A stretch of 64,000 nt of DNA from Motiliproteus sp041586735 (GCA_041586735.1 JBFGZQ010000001.1:248001-312000), one strand, 5' to 3'. Positions 26,744 to 36,691 are shown, counted from the stretch's first letter. Notes: generated by a model from the sequence alone, not told the origin. Translations and numbers: made by a program.

Positions 26744-27997
26744 GTGGAACAATATAACAATATGATAGTCGCCCTCGATATCGGTACCTCCAAGGTGGTG
26801 GCGCTGGTCGCCGAGGTGGGGCTGGATGGTGTCATCGAGGTGGTGGGCATAGGTTCACAGCCCTCTAGAGGGATGAAGAAAGGCGTGGTGATCAACATCG
26901 AGTCCACCGTGCTGTCGATTCAACGTGCCGTGGAGGAAGCCGAGCTGATGGCCGGCTGTAAGATCCATTCGGTCACCGTGGGGATCTCTGGCAGTCACAT
27001 TAATTCGATGAACTCCCACGGCATCGTTGCCATCCATGACCGCGAGGTGATCGATCAGGATCTGGATCGGGTGATCGATGCCGCGCGTGCGGTGGCGATT
27101 CCGGCCGATCAGAAGATCCTCCATATCTTGCCGCAGGAATATGTGATCGATAACGAAGAGGGGATTCGCGAGCCGCTGGGGATGTCCGGCGTACGCCTAG
27201 AAGCCAAAGTGCATCTGGTGACCTGCGCCAGTAACGCCGCTCAGAATATCGAGAAGTGCGTACAGCGTTGTGGCCTAGAAGTGGATTCTATGGTCCTGGA
27301 GCAGGTCGCATCGAGCTATGCGGTACTGACCGACGATGAAAAAGAGCTGGGCGTATGCATGGTCGATATCGGTGGCGGTACTACCGATATCGCTATCTAC
27401 ACCGGTGGCGCCATTCGCCATACCGCGGTGATTCCGATCGCCGGCGATCAGGTCACCAGTGATATTGCCATGGCACTGCGTACCCCCACCGCTCACGCCG
27501 AAGAGCTGAAGATTAAATACGCCTGCGCGCTGGCGCAATTGGCCAGTGCCGATGACATCGTCAAGGTTCCCAGTATCGGTGATCGTCCTCCCCGGGATCT
27601 GAGCTGTCAGGCGTTGACCGAAGTGGTCGAGCCGCGCTATGACGAGCTGTTTACCCTGATCCAGGCGGAGCTGCGGCGCAGCGGTTTTGAAGATCTAGTG
27701 GCGGCAGGCATCGTGTTGACCGGCGGTACTGCGCGGATGGAGGGTGCGGTCGATCTGGCCGAAGAGATTTTCCATATGCCAGTCAGATTGGCCAAGCCTC
27801 AGGGCGTCAACGGACTGGAAGATATTCTGCACAGCTCGATCTACGCCACCAGCGTTGGCCTGTTGCTATTTGCCGAGAAGGAGCTGCCCGCCAATGGCGG
27901 CAAGCAGCGCGGCATTCGGCCGCGTCAGCGTCCACCGGTCGCCGAAGGGCCTGGGGCGCTGCTCAGAATCAAGAGTTGGTTCCAGAATAATTTTTAA
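26744..27997 (+). CDS. ftsA: Cell division protein FtsA
   Basis: A 417-residue actin-like ATPase that tethers FtsZ to the membrane. Phosphate motifs: VALDIGTSKVVALVAEVG at the N-terminus, MVDIGGGTTDIAIYTGG, and VLTGGTARMEG; the C-terminal amphipathic helix appears in LLRIKSWFQNNF, which serves as membrane anchor. The frame begins with GTG at 26744 (MEQYNNMIVALD); an internal ATG at 26762 is possible but would remove residues aligned with other FtsA proteins. No strong ribosome-binding site precedes either start. Confidence 0.96.
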   Translation: MEQYNNMIVALDIGTSKVVALVAEVGLDGVIEVVGIGSQPSRGMKKGVVINIESTVLSIQRAVEEAELMAGCKIHSVTVGISGSHINSMNSHGIVAIHDREVIDQDLDRVIDAARAVAIPADQKILHILPQEYVIDNEEGIREPLGMSGVRLEAKVHLVTCASNAAQNIEKCVQRCGLEVDSMVLEQVASSYAVLTDDEKELGVCMVDIGGGTTDIAIYTGGAIRHTAVIPIAGDQVTSDIAMALRTPTAHAEELKIKYACALAQLASADDIVKVPSIGDRPPRDLSCQALTEVVEPRYDELFTLIQAELRRSGFEDLVAAGIVLTGGTARMEGAVDLAEEIFHMPVRLAKPQGVNGLEDILHSSIYATSVGLLLFAEKELPANGGKQRGIRPRQRPPVAEGPGALLRIKSWFQNNF

Positions 27998-28070
27998 CGT
28001 GGTTGCGGGTTCGAAGAGTTACGGGCGTGGCGACTAACCGTCCACAACAGGTTTCTAAGGAGGTAATAAC

Positions 28071-29267
28071 ATGTTTGAACTAGCGGATCATGCACCGCAA
28101 AGCGCGGTTATCAAAGTGGTTGGCGTAGGTGGCGGCGGTGGTAACGCTGTCCAGCATATGCTGAACGCCAATATTTATGGGGTCGATTTCATCTGCGCTA
28201 ATACCGATGCCCAGGCGTTAACGAAGTTGAAACACGCCAGTGTGCTGCATATTGGCAACAACCTGACCAAAGGCTTGGGAGCAGGTGCCAATCCTGATAT
28301 CGGTCGCCAAGCGGCGCTGGAAGATCGGGAGCATATTATCGAGCTGCTCAGTGGTGCCGATATGGTGTTCATCACCGCGGGTATGGGCGGTGGCACCGGC
28401 ACGGGCGCTGCACCTATCGTCGCCGAGGTCGCCAAAGAGCTGGGTATCTTGACCGTAGCTGTGGTCACCAAACCCTTCCCATTTGAAGGTCGGCGGCGAA
28501 TGGCGGTCGCCAATGAAGGGATCAAAGCGCTGGCCGAAAATGTCGACTCGCTGATTATCGTACCTAATGAGAAGTTGCTGAAGGTGATGGGGCCTAACGC
28601 CAAACTGACCGACGCCTTTAATGAGGCCGATAACATCCTCCAGGGAGCGGTGCAGGGGATTGCGGAGCTGATTATTCGCGACGGTATGATCAACGTCGAT
28701 TTTGCCGATGTGAAGACCGTGATGTCTGAGATGGGCATGGCGATGATGGGCACTGGCTTCGCCATCGGTGAGGATCGTGCGCGTATTGCCACTGAAGCGG
28801 CGATCCACTGTCCGCTGTTGGAGGATATCGATCTGCAGGGTGCCAAGGGTATTCTGGTTAATATCACCGCCGGTCTCGATCTGGGGCTTGGTGAGTTTGC
28901 CGAGGTGGGCGACATTATTCACCAGTTCGCCTCCGATGAGGCGACCGTGGTAATAGGCACGGTGATCGATCCGGAGATGAATGACGAGCTACGGGTAACG
29001 GTGGTGGCCACTGGTCTAGGTGGGCGTAAGGCGGTGCCTGTACAGGTGATCAATAACCCGCTACCGCGACGCAATGATGGCTCGCTTAACTTTAATGAGA
29101 TCGACATTCCGGCGATTGTACGGCGGCAGCGCGCTGCCGCCTCGCAGGCGGCCGCCAAGCCAGAGCATGCGCAACAGTCGACCCAGCAGTCCGCGGCGAA
29201 AACCCGTAGCGATGATGAGGTGGACTTTTTGGATATTCCGACCTTTTTGCGCCGTCAGGCCGATTAA
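28071..29267 (+). CDS. ftsZ: Cell division GTPase FtsZ
   Basis: A 398-residue tubulin homologue that forms the Z ring. The tubulin signature GGGTGTG lies in TAGMGGGTGTGAAPIV, with KVVGVGGGGGNAV at the N-terminus and NVDFADVKTVM in the T7 loop. A variable linker rich in Ala and Gln ends in the conserved tail DFLDIPTFLRRQAD, which binds FtsA and other partners. An unusually strong ribosome-binding site, AAGGAGGT, stands seven bases before the ATG, consistent with the high level of FtsZ. Confidence 0.98.
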   Translation: MFELADHAPQSAVIKVVGVGGGGGNAVQHMLNANIYGVDFICANTDAQALTKLKHASVLHIGNNLTKGLGAGANPDIGRQAALEDREHIIELLSGADMVFITAGMGGGTGTGAAPIVAEVAKELGILTVAVVTKPFPFEGRRRMAVANEGIKALAENVDSLIIVPNEKLLKVMGPNAKLTDAFNEADNILQGAVQGIAELIIRDGMINVDFADVKTVMSEMGMAMMGTGFAIGEDRARIATEAAIHCPLLEDIDLQGAKGILVNITAGLDLGLGEFAEVGDIIHQFASDEATVVIGTVIDPEMNDELRVTVVATGLGGRKAVPVQVINNPLPRRNDGSLNFNEIDIPAIVRRQRAAASQAAAKPEHAQQSTQQSAAKTRSDDEVDFLDIPTFLRRQAD

Positions 29268-29359
29268 TCGGACGCAAGGTCCGCGGGGGCTAAATGGCTG
29301 TCTGCATGAGCATCTGAATGGGTGTTTGCATGGCCGCGGATTGGACGGAAAATCGGGTT

Positions 29360-29404
29360 GATAATAGCGCCAGCTGTGAAAGGTTAGGTGATATTGCTAT
29401 TATC
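29360..29404. repeat. 9-bp inverted repeat in the ftsZ-lpxC gap
   Basis: GATAATAGC at 29360-29368 and GCTATTATC at 29396-29404 are perfectly complementary, 27 bases apart. It lies 35 bases before the lpxC start codon, so it could fold in the lpxC leader or be a binding site. No U-tract follows, so it is not a standard terminator. Confidence 0.45.
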
Positions 29405-29439
29405 CTGGTTGTTTTTTGACCCTGGAAGTGCAGTCGCAG

Positions 29440-30339
29440 ATGATCAAACAGAAAACCCTGAGCAATAGCATTATGGCCACCGGTGTGGGGCTGCATACGG
29501 GCGATAAAGTCTACCTGGCGCTGAAACCTGCGCCTGCGGATACCGGCATCCTGTTCCGGCGCGTCGATCTCGATCCCCCTGTCGAGATTAAAGCCTGGGC
29601 GGAGTACGTTGGCGATACCACTATGTCGACTAATCTGGTTAGCGGTGAGGTGCGGGTCTCCACCATCGAGCACCTGATGTCGGCGTTGGCAGCGCTGGGT
29701 GTCGATAATGCCTATGTTGAGCTCAGTGCTCCCGAGGTGCCGATTATGGACGGCAGCGCGGCGGCGTTCGTGTTTCTGATCCAGTCTGCAGGGCTGCAAG
29801 AACAGGATGCTGCTAAGCAGTTTATCCGTATAAAACGCAAAGTCTGCTTTGAGCATGAGGGTAAATCTGCCAGTTTTGAACCTTACGAAGGTTACCGAGT
29901 CGGGTTTACGATTGAGTTTGATCATCCGGCCTTTGAGGAGCGTAATAAAGAGTATTGTCTGGATCTCTCCACCGCCAGCTTTGTAAAGGAGATCAGCCGG
30001 GCGCGCACCTTTGGCTTTATGCGCGATATCGACATGCTGCGGGCGAATAATCTGGCGCTGGGTGGCAGCGTGGATAACGCCATCGTGGTGGACGACTTTA
30101 AGGTGCTGAATGAAGAGGGGCTGCGTTACGACGATGAGTTCGTCAAGCACAAGATACTCGATGCGGTGGGTGACCTGTATCTGCTCGGTAAAAGCATCCT
30201 CGGAGAGTTTAAAGGCTTTAAGTCAGGACATTACCTTAACAACCAGTTGCTGCGTGAACTGCTACGTAACCCGGATGCCTGGGAGCTGGTGACCTTTGAG
30301 GAGGGTGCTGCGCCTATCGCCTATATGCCTCCAGCATAG
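29440..30339 (+). CDS. lpxC: UDP-3-O-acyl-N-acetylglucosamine deacetylase LpxC
   Basis: A 299-residue zinc deacetylase catalysing the committed step of lipid A synthesis. Conserved parts: MIKQKTLSNSI at the N-terminus, ATGVGLHTGDKVYL, the zinc ligand His in STIEHLMSALA, PIMDGSAAAFV, and the second zinc site in HKILDAVGDLYLLG. The frame also opens at a TTG 24 bases upstream, but the ATG at 29440 gives the standard N-terminus. ftsZ-lpxC-secA is the usual order after the dcw genes. Confidence 0.97.
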   Translation: MIKQKTLSNSIMATGVGLHTGDKVYLALKPAPADTGILFRRVDLDPPVEIKAWAEYVGDTTMSTNLVSGEVRVSTIEHLMSALAALGVDNAYVELSAPEVPIMDGSAAAFVFLIQSAGLQEQDAAKQFIRIKRKVCFEHEGKSASFEPYEGYRVGFTIEFDHPAFEERNKEYCLDLSTASFVKEISRARTFGFMRDIDMLRANNLALGGSVDNAIVVDDFKVLNEEGLRYDDEFVKHKILDAVGDLYLLGKSILGEFKGFKSGHYLNNQLLRELLRNPDAWELVTFEEGAAPIAYMPPA

Positions 30340-30651
30340 CTAGAGCTGTTAGCCGCGTTGTCGAAACTGCCGGAGGCTGCTCCGTCGCGGTTGTTGAGTT
30401 GTAAGGGGGTAACATAGCCGTTACCCTAACCACCCCGATAGGCCGAGGCAATTCCCTTCGACCCTCTATTGATTTACGGGTAGAATGCCCTCGTTTACAG
30501 GGACCTGCGAATAAGTCTCTTTGTCTCTGATCGTTCTATAGGGTACTGAGAACGGAAGCGCATTGAGAACGGATGGGGCTTATTCGCAGGTTTCATAGCT
30601 TTCCGCGGCCCTCTGCGCCGACCGATAACCCATTTAAATAAGTCACGGATT
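30340..30651. other. lpxC-secA intergenic region with structured leader
   Basis: About 312 bp with no gene. ACCTGCGAATAAG (30503-30515) and CTTATTCGCAGGT (30579-30591) form a perfect 13-bp inverted repeat. Inside are two copies of TGAGAACGGA (30547 and 30564) and a smaller pairing CGTTCT/AGAACG (30532/30549). In Escherichia coli this position holds secM; no SecM-like frame with an arrest motif is seen here. The element could be a secA leader structure or a small mobile repeat. Confidence 0.55.
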
Positions 30652-33393
30652 ATGATTGCACCTCTTTTCAAGAAGATCTTTGGTAGTAAAAACGACCGCG
30701 AACTCAAGCGGATGGGCAAGATCGTCAAAGCCATTAATGCTTTAGAAGAGTCTATAGCTGCGCTTAGCGATGAGCAGCTGGCGGCGAAAACTCCGGAGTT
30801 CCGGGAGCGTTTTCAGCAAGGTGACTCTCTGGATAAACTGCTGCCAGAGGCCTTTGCAGTCTGTCGGGAGACCTCCAAGCGGGTGCTGGGGATGCGTCAC
30901 TTCGATGTGCAGATGATCGGCGGTATTACCCTGCATGAAGGCCGTATCGCCGAGATGCGTACCGGTGAGGGTAAAACCCTGATGTCGACGCTGGCGGCTT
31001 ACCTCAACGGTATTCCGGGGCAGGGGATGCATGTTGTTACCGTCAACGATTATCTGGCACGCCGTGATGCGGACTGGATGGGTAAGTTGTATAACGCCCT
31101 GGGTTTAACGGTCGGGGTGATCTATGCCGGGCAGTCGCACGATGAGAAGCAGGCCGCCTACCGCGCCGATATCACCTACGGTACCAACAACGAATTTGGC
31201 TTTGACTACCTGCGCGATAATATGGCTTTCAGCACCGAGGAGAAGGTGCAGCGCTCGCTCAGCTACGCGATTATCGATGAGGTCGATTCGATCCTAATCG
31301 ACGAGGCGCGCACGCCGTTGATTATTTCCGGCCCTGCCGAAGACAGCTCGGCGCTGTATAAACAGATCAATACCCTGATTCCCAAGCTTGAGCGCCAACC
31401 GGAGTTTGACCCAGAGGGTGAGGCAGAAGAGCCGGCAGGCCACTACGCGGTCGATGAGAAGCAGCGCTCGGTGGAGTTGACCGAAGAGGGGCATCAGTAT
31501 GTTGAGGGGCTGCTGAGCGAGATCGGTTTGCTGGCTGAAGATGAATCCCTGTATGCGCCCAAAAATCTCAATCTGCTGCATCACGTACACGCCGGATTGC
31601 GGGCCCGGGTGCTGTACACCAAGGATGTGGACTATATCGTTCAGAACAACCAGATCGTGATCGTCGATGAACATACCGGTCGAACCATGGCCGGTCGGCG
31701 CTGGTCGGAAGGCCTGCACCAGGCGATAGAGGCGAAAGAGGGGGTCGCTATCCAGAACGAAAGCCAGACCCTGGCTTCGACGACCTTCCAGAACTATTTC
31801 CGGATCTACAGCAAACTATCGGGGATGACCGGCACCGCGGATACCGAAGCCTTCGAGCTGCAGCAGATCTATAGCCTGGACGTGGTGGTGATACCGACTA
31901 ACAAGCCGGTGCGGCGTACCGATCATAATGATCTGATCTACCTGGGCATGCAGGATAAGTTCGATGCCATTGTCGAAGATGTGCGCGATTGTCAGGCGCG
32001 TAAACAACCGGTGCTGGTCGGTACCGCGTCGATAGAGATGTCCGAAGTGATCTCGCAGTTGCTGACCAAGGAGAAGATCAAGCACAACATCCTCAACGCC
32101 AAACAGCATGAGCGTGAAGCCTTGATTATCGCCGATGCCGGACGTCCGGGCATGGTGACCATCGCCACCAATATGGCGGGTCGAGGCACCGATATCGTCC
32201 TCGGTGGTAACTGGGAATCCGAGGTGGCACAGCTCGATAACCCCTCAGCGGAGCAGATCGACGCGATTAAGCAGGCCTGGACCCAGACCCACCAGCAGGT
32301 GATCGACGCGGGCGGCCTGCACATCGTCGGCACCGAGCGTCACGAATCGCGGCGCATCGATAACCAGTTGCGCGGTCGCGCGGGGCGTCAGGGGGATCCG
32401 GGTACCTCAAGGTTTTACCTATCACTCGATGATAGCCTGATGCGTATCTTTGCCTCGGAGCGGGTGCGTGGCTTTATGCAGAAGCTGGGGATGGAGAAGG
32501 GAGAGGCGATCGAGCATAAGATGGTATCGAACGCTATCGAAAAGGCGCAGCGCAAGGTTGAGGGGCGTAACTTCGATATCCGCAAGCAGCTGCTGGAATA
32601 CGATGATGTGGCCAACGATCAGCGCCGGGCGATCTACGACCAGCGCAACGAGTTGATGGCGACCTCTGATATCTCTGAAACCATCAATGCGATTCGTGAA
32701 GAGGTGATCGATAATCTGATCAGTGATTTTATTCCTCCGCAGAGCCTGGAGGAGCAGTGGGACGTGGCGGGATTGGAGAAGCAGATCGCTACCGATATGA
32801 ATCTGCAACTGCCGTTGCAACAGTGGTTGGACGCTGACGACCAGCTGCACGAAGAGTCGCTACGGGCCAAGATTCTGCAGGCCGAGCTCGATGCCTACGC
32901 CGACAAAGAGGCGATCGTCGGCGCTGAATCAATCCGCATGTTCGAGAAGCAGGTGATGCTGCAGGTGTTGGATACGCTGTGGAAAGAGCATCTGGCGACC
33001 ATGGACCATCTGCGTCAGGGTATTCATCTGCGCGGCTATGCGCAGAAGAACCCCAAGCAGGAGTACAAGCGCGAATCCTTCGAGCTGTTTCAGGAGTTGC
33101 TGACCACGATTAAGCAGGATGTGGTACGGATTATCTGCCATGTGCAGGTACGTCAGCCTGAAGAGATCGACGCGATGGAGCAACAGCGTCGTGAAGCGCT
33201 GGCCCGGCAGCAGATGGAGTTTCAGCATGCCCAGTCCGATGCGTTAGGCAGCGAGGGCGGTGACGATGCTGAGCAGCAGGGCGAGCTGGCGCAGCCCTTT
33301 GTGCGTGAGGATCGCAAGGTCGGCCGTAATGAACCCTGCCCCTGCGGATCGGGTAAAAAATATAAGCAATGCCACGGTAAGCTGGCTAGCTAA
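30652..33393 (+). CDS. secA: Protein translocase ATPase SecA
   Basis: A 913-residue motor that drives preproteins through SecYEG. Walker A is in MRTGEGKTLM, the DEAD-like motif in IIDEVDSILIDEART, then TGTADTEAFE, the second RecA motif TNMAGRGTDIVLGGNW and QLRGRAGRQGDPG. The C-terminal zinc-binding tail CPCGSGKKYKQCHG, which binds SecB and lipids, is intact. Length is typical (about 900). Confidence 0.98.
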   Translation: MIAPLFKKIFGSKNDRELKRMGKIVKAINALEESIAALSDEQLAAKTPEFRERFQQGDSLDKLLPEAFAVCRETSKRVLGMRHFDVQMIGGITLHEGRIAEMRTGEGKTLMSTLAAYLNGIPGQGMHVVTVNDYLARRDADWMGKLYNALGLTVGVIYAGQSHDEKQAAYRADITYGTNNEFGFDYLRDNMAFSTEEKVQRSLSYAIIDEVDSILIDEARTPLIISGPAEDSSALYKQINTLIPKLERQPEFDPEGEAEEPAGHYAVDEKQRSVELTEEGHQYVEGLLSEIGLLAEDESLYAPKNLNLLHHVHAGLRARVLYTKDVDYIVQNNQIVIVDEHTGRTMAGRRWSEGLHQAIEAKEGVAIQNESQTLASTTFQNYFRIYSKLSGMTGTADTEAFELQQIYSLDVVVIPTNKPVRRTDHNDLIYLGMQDKFDAIVEDVRDCQARKQPVLVGTASIEMSEVISQLLTKEKIKHNILNAKQHEREALIIADAGRPGMVTIATNMAGRGTDIVLGGNWESEVAQLDNPSAEQIDAIKQAWTQTHQQVIDAGGLHIVGTERHESRRIDNQLRGRAGRQGDPGTSRFYLSLDDSLMRIFASERVRGFMQKLGMEKGEAIEHKMVSNAIEKAQRKVEGRNFDIRKQLLEYDDVANDQRRAIYDQRNELMATSDISETINAIREEVIDNLISDFIPPQSLEEQWDVAGLEKQIATDMNLQLPLQQWLDADDQLHEESLRAKILQAELDAYADKEAIVGAESIRMFEKQVMLQVLDTLWKEHLATMDHLRQGIHLRGYAQKNPKQEYKRESFELFQELLTTIKQDVVRIICHVQVRQPEEIDAMEQQRREALARQQMEFQHAQSDALGSEGGDDAEQQGELAQPFVREDRKVGRNEPCPCGSGKKYKQCHGKLAS

Positions 33394-33500
33394 AGCTAGG
33401 GTTGAGTGGGTGCTGCCCATTCGTCTAATTATGAATTGAATGTTTGCTAGGGATCCGATCTGCAAAGATGGATCCCTATTTTGCTAACAGGAGCTTGAAC

Positions 33501-34715
33501 ATGGCGGTAGGTCCAGGAACTCTTCCCGATTTTGAAGTGATTGCGGGGGTACGTATCGGTACGGCCAGCGCGGGGATTAAAAAGCCAGGGCGTAAGGATC
33601 TGGTGGTGATAGAGCTGGCAGCCGGCAGCGCTCTGGCCGGGGTCTTTACCCAGAACGCCTTCTGCGCCGCACCGGTGATTCTCAGCAAGAAACACCTGCT
33701 GCAGGGAGGCGCGCGCTATCTGCTGATCAATACCGGCAACGCCAATGCCGGTACCGGTGCCGAGGGGCTGGCGGATGCGCTGAGCTGTTGCGAGCAGTTG
33801 GCGCAATTAACCGCCACCGAAACCAGCGCGATCCTGCCTTTTTCCACCGGGGTGATTGGCGAGAAACTGCCGGTAGCCAAAATTACTGCAGGCCTGCCCG
33901 CAGCGCTAGAGGCGTTGAGTGCCCAAGGCTGGGCCGATGCCGCCCAAGGGATCATGACCACCGATACCCGTCCCAAGGGTGCGAGTCGTTGTCTCGACAT
34001 CGAGGGGCAGCAGGTACGAATCAGTGGCATCTCCAAAGGCGCCGGCATGATCCGTCCCAATATGGCGACCATGTTGGGTTTTGTGGCGACCGATGCCCAG
34101 GTCTCAGCGGCGGCGCTGCAGGCGCTGTTGAGCGAGGTGGCCGAGCGCAGCTTTAACCGGATCACCATCGATGGCGACACCTCCACCAACGACTCCTGCA
34201 TGCTGATCGCCACCGGCGCCTCGGAAGTGGTTTGCGAACCCGGCACGCCTGCCTGGGCGCCTTTCGCCGCTGCCGTAGAGTCGCTGTTGGTAGAGCTGGC
34301 GCAAGCGATCATCCGCGATGGTGAAGGGGCAACCAAGTTTGTCACCATCGAAGTCAGCGCCGCCGCCAGCGCCGCCGAAGCCCTGAAAACCGCCTACGCG
34401 ATCGCCCATTCACCGCTGGTTAAAACGGCGCTGTTTGCCTCCGATCCCAACTGGGGCCGGATTCTGGCGGCGGTCGGCTATGCGGGTATCGAGCAGCTGG
34501 ATCTGGAAGCGCTGCAGCTCTATCTCGGTGATGTCTGTATCGTCGAGAACGGCGGTCGTGCGCCCAGCTACACCGAAGCTCAGGGGCAGGCGGTGATGGC
34601 CCAGGAGGAGATCGGTATTCGGGTGGTGCTCAATCGCGGCAGCTGCAGTGAAACCGTCTGGACCACCGATCTGTCCCGGGATTACGTGACCATCAATGCC
34701 GATTACCGCAGCTAG
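33501..34715 (+). CDS. argJ: Bifunctional glutamate N-acetyltransferase / ornithine acetyltransferase ArgJ
   Basis: A 404-residue enzyme that recycles the acetyl group from N-acetylornithine to glutamate in arginine synthesis. The self-cleavage site lies in SKGAGMIRPNMATMLGF (nucleophilic Thr of the ATML motif), dividing the protein into alpha and beta chains; TIDGDTSTNDS and FASDPNWGRILAAVGYAG are further signatures. The ATG at 33501 has AGGAG eight bases upstream and is preferred to the frame opening at 33444. The gene follows secA by 107 bp and precedes the Nudix gene, a common order in gammaproteobacteria. Confidence 0.97.
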   Translation: MAVGPGTLPDFEVIAGVRIGTASAGIKKPGRKDLVVIELAAGSALAGVFTQNAFCAAPVILSKKHLLQGGARYLLINTGNANAGTGAEGLADALSCCEQLAQLTATETSAILPFSTGVIGEKLPVAKITAGLPAALEALSAQGWADAAQGIMTTDTRPKGASRCLDIEGQQVRISGISKGAGMIRPNMATMLGFVATDAQVSAAALQALLSEVAERSFNRITIDGDTSTNDSCMLIATGASEVVCEPGTPAWAPFAAAVESLLVELAQAIIRDGEGATKFVTIEVSAAASAAEALKTAYAIAHSPLVKTALFASDPNWGRILAAVGYAGIEQLDLEALQLYLGDVCIVENGGRAPSYTEAQGQAVMAQEEIGIRVVLNRGSCSETVWTTDLSRDYVTINADYRS

Positions 34716-34789
34716 GCTGGTTGTCGTTAAGCGGCCTGTTGCTAAGTTGGCTGTTACTGCGCTGGCCCTGTATTGATGGCGCTGCATTG

Positions 34790-35728
34790 ATGCCAGTAGT
34801 ACATGTGGCCGCCGCGGCGATAGTCGGCGCCGATGGCCGTCTATTGATCAGTCGTCGCCCCGATCACCTGCATCAGGGCGGCTTGCTGGAGTTTCCTGGC
34901 GGCAAGCTCGATCCGGGTGAGACGGTCACTCAAGCGCTGGTTCGCGAGCTCCAGGAGGAGCTAGGCATTACCGCGCTCGCCTATCAACCGCTGATGCAGA
35001 TCCCCTATGACTACCCCGATAAACGGGTGTTGCTGGATGTCTGGCGGGTCAGCGCTTATCGGGGACAACCCCAGGGGCTCGAAGGCCAGGCGCTGCAGTG
35101 GCTGGCTATCGATGAGCTGGATCCCGCGCAGTTCCCTGTCGCCAATCGCCCGATTATTACCGCGCTGAGATTACCACAACAGTATCTGATCACCGGAGAG
35201 GCCCGCGACCGCGAGCAGTGGTTGTTGAAGTTGCAGGCGGCTCTGGAGGCTGGGATTAGGCTCGTGCAACTGCGTGCCCCTGAACTTGATAACCAGGCCT
35301 ACCGAGCGCTAGCCAGGGATGCGCTGGCTTGTTGTCGGGCAGCGGCTGCGCGGCTGATTCTCAATCGCGATCCGCAAGAGGTCCAGGGTCTAGAGGCCGA
35401 CGGCCTGCACCTCAACCGCCATTATCTGGCTAGTACCGATAACGCTCAGCTAGCACCCTGGCGTCAGGGGTTACTAGGCGCTTCGTGCCATAACGCTGCA
35501 GAGTTGCAACGGGCGCAGCAGCTCGGTGTCGATTACGCGTTGCTGTCGCCGGTGCTGGCGACCGCGTCGCATCCAGATGCTGCTACTTTGGGTTGGCCGG
35601 AGTTTAATGCCTTGGCTGCCTCAGCGACGCTGCCGGTCTATGCCTTGGGCGGCATGACGGCTGATATGAGCGCGGTTGCGATCGAGCAGGGTGGTCAGGG
35701 GATCGCCTCGATCAGCGCCTTCTGGTGA
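34790..35728 (+). CDS. mutT: Nudix hydrolase (MutT-like) fused to a ThiE-like domain
   Basis: A 312-residue two-domain protein. The N-terminal Nudix domain (about 1-130) has the full box GGKLDPGETVTQALVRELQEELG and resembles MutT, which removes 8-oxo-dGTP. The C-terminal part (about 138-312) is a TIM-barrel related to thiamine-phosphate synthase: LVQLRAPELDNQAY, GLHLNR, GASCHNAAELQRA, YALLSPVLATASH and ALGGM. This fusion is common in Pseudomonas relatives. The second domain's own activity is not known; the ThiE catalytic context is only partly kept. I start at ATG 34790 because it gives the MutT N-terminus; a longer frame from 34721 is unlikely. Confidence 0.9.
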   Translation: MPVVHVAAAAIVGADGRLLISRRPDHLHQGGLLEFPGGKLDPGETVTQALVRELQEELGITALAYQPLMQIPYDYPDKRVLLDVWRVSAYRGQPQGLEGQALQWLAIDELDPAQFPVANRPIITALRLPQQYLITGEARDREQWLLKLQAALEAGIRLVQLRAPELDNQAYRALARDALACCRAAAARLILNRDPQEVQGLEADGLHLNRHYLASTDNAQLAPWRQGLLGASCHNAAELQRAQQLGVDYALLSPVLATASHPDAATLGWPEFNALAASATLPVYALGGMTADMSAVAIEQGGQGIASISAFW

Positions 35729-35827
35729 TTCAAGCCTCTCCAAACTGAGCTGCTAGATGCTGCTCCTGATGCGGTTCGCAAGCTCACCGGCATCCTACGG
35801 GCCGCTGCTCGTGGGTAAGTCAGGTAG

Positions 35828-36067
35828 TTAATGCAAGGGCTTGTCGCCCGCCTGCTCGAGCTCCAGCAGCAGTTCTTCGGCCAGCTCGGGATCCATCGCC
35901 AGTCGGGTCATCAGCTCATTGCCGCTGGGCTTGCTGATCTGATACTCCTCATTCGCCCAGGCACCCAGATCGAGCAGTCGGCAACGCTCGGAGCAGAAGG
36001 GCCGGTCCGGGTTGCTGCTATCCCATTGCAGGGTTTTTTTACAGGTGGGGCAGTTAAAACTGTGCAT
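35828..36067 (-). CDS. yacG: DNA gyrase inhibitor YacG
   Basis: A 79-residue zinc-finger protein. Four cysteines form the site: CPTCKK near residue 6 and FCSERCRLLDLGAWANEEYQI near 29-46, the family signature. YacG binds GyrB and inhibits gyrase. It lies three bases after coaE on the same strand, the standard coaE-yacG pair at the end of the pilDCB group. Confidence 0.95.
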   Translation of the reverse strand: MHSFNCPTCKKTLQWDSSNPDRPFCSERCRLLDLGAWANEEYQISKPSGNELMTRLAMDPELAEELLLELEQAGDKPLH

Positions 36068-36070
36068 GCG

Positions 36071-36691
36071 CTATTCCTGGAGCTTGGGTTGTTGGGCGAA
36101 TAAGCGAAACTGCCGATCGAGGCGCTCGACCTGTGCGGCCAGTGCCTCTGGCGACCGGCTGTTATCGATCAGGCTGTCGGCACAGGCTAGACGCTGGCTG
36201 CGGCTGCATTGCGCCTGAAGGATATGCCTGACTTGCTGTTCAGAGTTGCCGTCGCGCTCGACCGTACGGGCGATCTGCAGCGTCTCGGGCAGATCGATCA
36301 CCAGAATATGATCCACTAGCTGCTGTTGATCGGTTTCCAGTAATAGCGGTGACACCAGCAGCGCATATGCTGATTGGGCCTGCTCTAGGCGTTGCCGGGT
36401 GCGTTGGCGAATCAGCGGGTGGGTCAGTTGCTCCAGCCAGTGGCGCTGCGCGGGATCGGCAAACACCCGTTGCCGCAGCGCGGCGCGGTCGAGGCTGCCA
36501 TCGCTCTGCTGCACGGCAGGCCCAAAGTGAGCGAAGATCTGTAGCAACGCCGGCTCACCGGGTTCGACGATCTCGCGGGCAATCAGGTCGGTATCGATCA
36601 GTTCGATACCACGCTCGGCAAATAGATTGGCGACGGTGCTCTTGCCGCTGCCGATGCCGCCGGTGAGGCCTACGATAAAAGGCATCCGCAT
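36071..36691 (-). CDS. coaE: Dephospho-CoA kinase CoaE
   Basis: A 206-residue P-loop kinase making coenzyme A from dephospho-CoA, the last step of the pathway. The Walker A motif is VGLTGGIGSGKSTVANLF, followed by the LIDTDLIAREIVEPGEPAL segment and SPLLLETD. Length matches the family. Its start overlaps the pilD stop by one base, so it is likely translated from the pilBCD transcript. Confidence 0.96.
   Translation of the reverse strand: MRMPFIVGLTGGIGSGKSTVANLFAERGIELIDTDLIAREIVEPGEPALLQIFAHFGPAVQQSDGSLDRAALRQRVFADPAQRHWLEQLTHPLIRQRTRQRLEQAQSAYALLVSPLLLETDQQQLVDHILVIDLPETLQIARTVERDGNSEQQVRHILQAQCSRSQRLACADSLIDNSRSPEALAAQVERLDRQFRLFAQQPKLQE

Noticed and set aside
28175..28922. Long minus-strand frames (234 and 246 codons) opposite ftsZ
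   Set aside because: They are antisense to highly conserved ftsZ, with no start signals or known domains.
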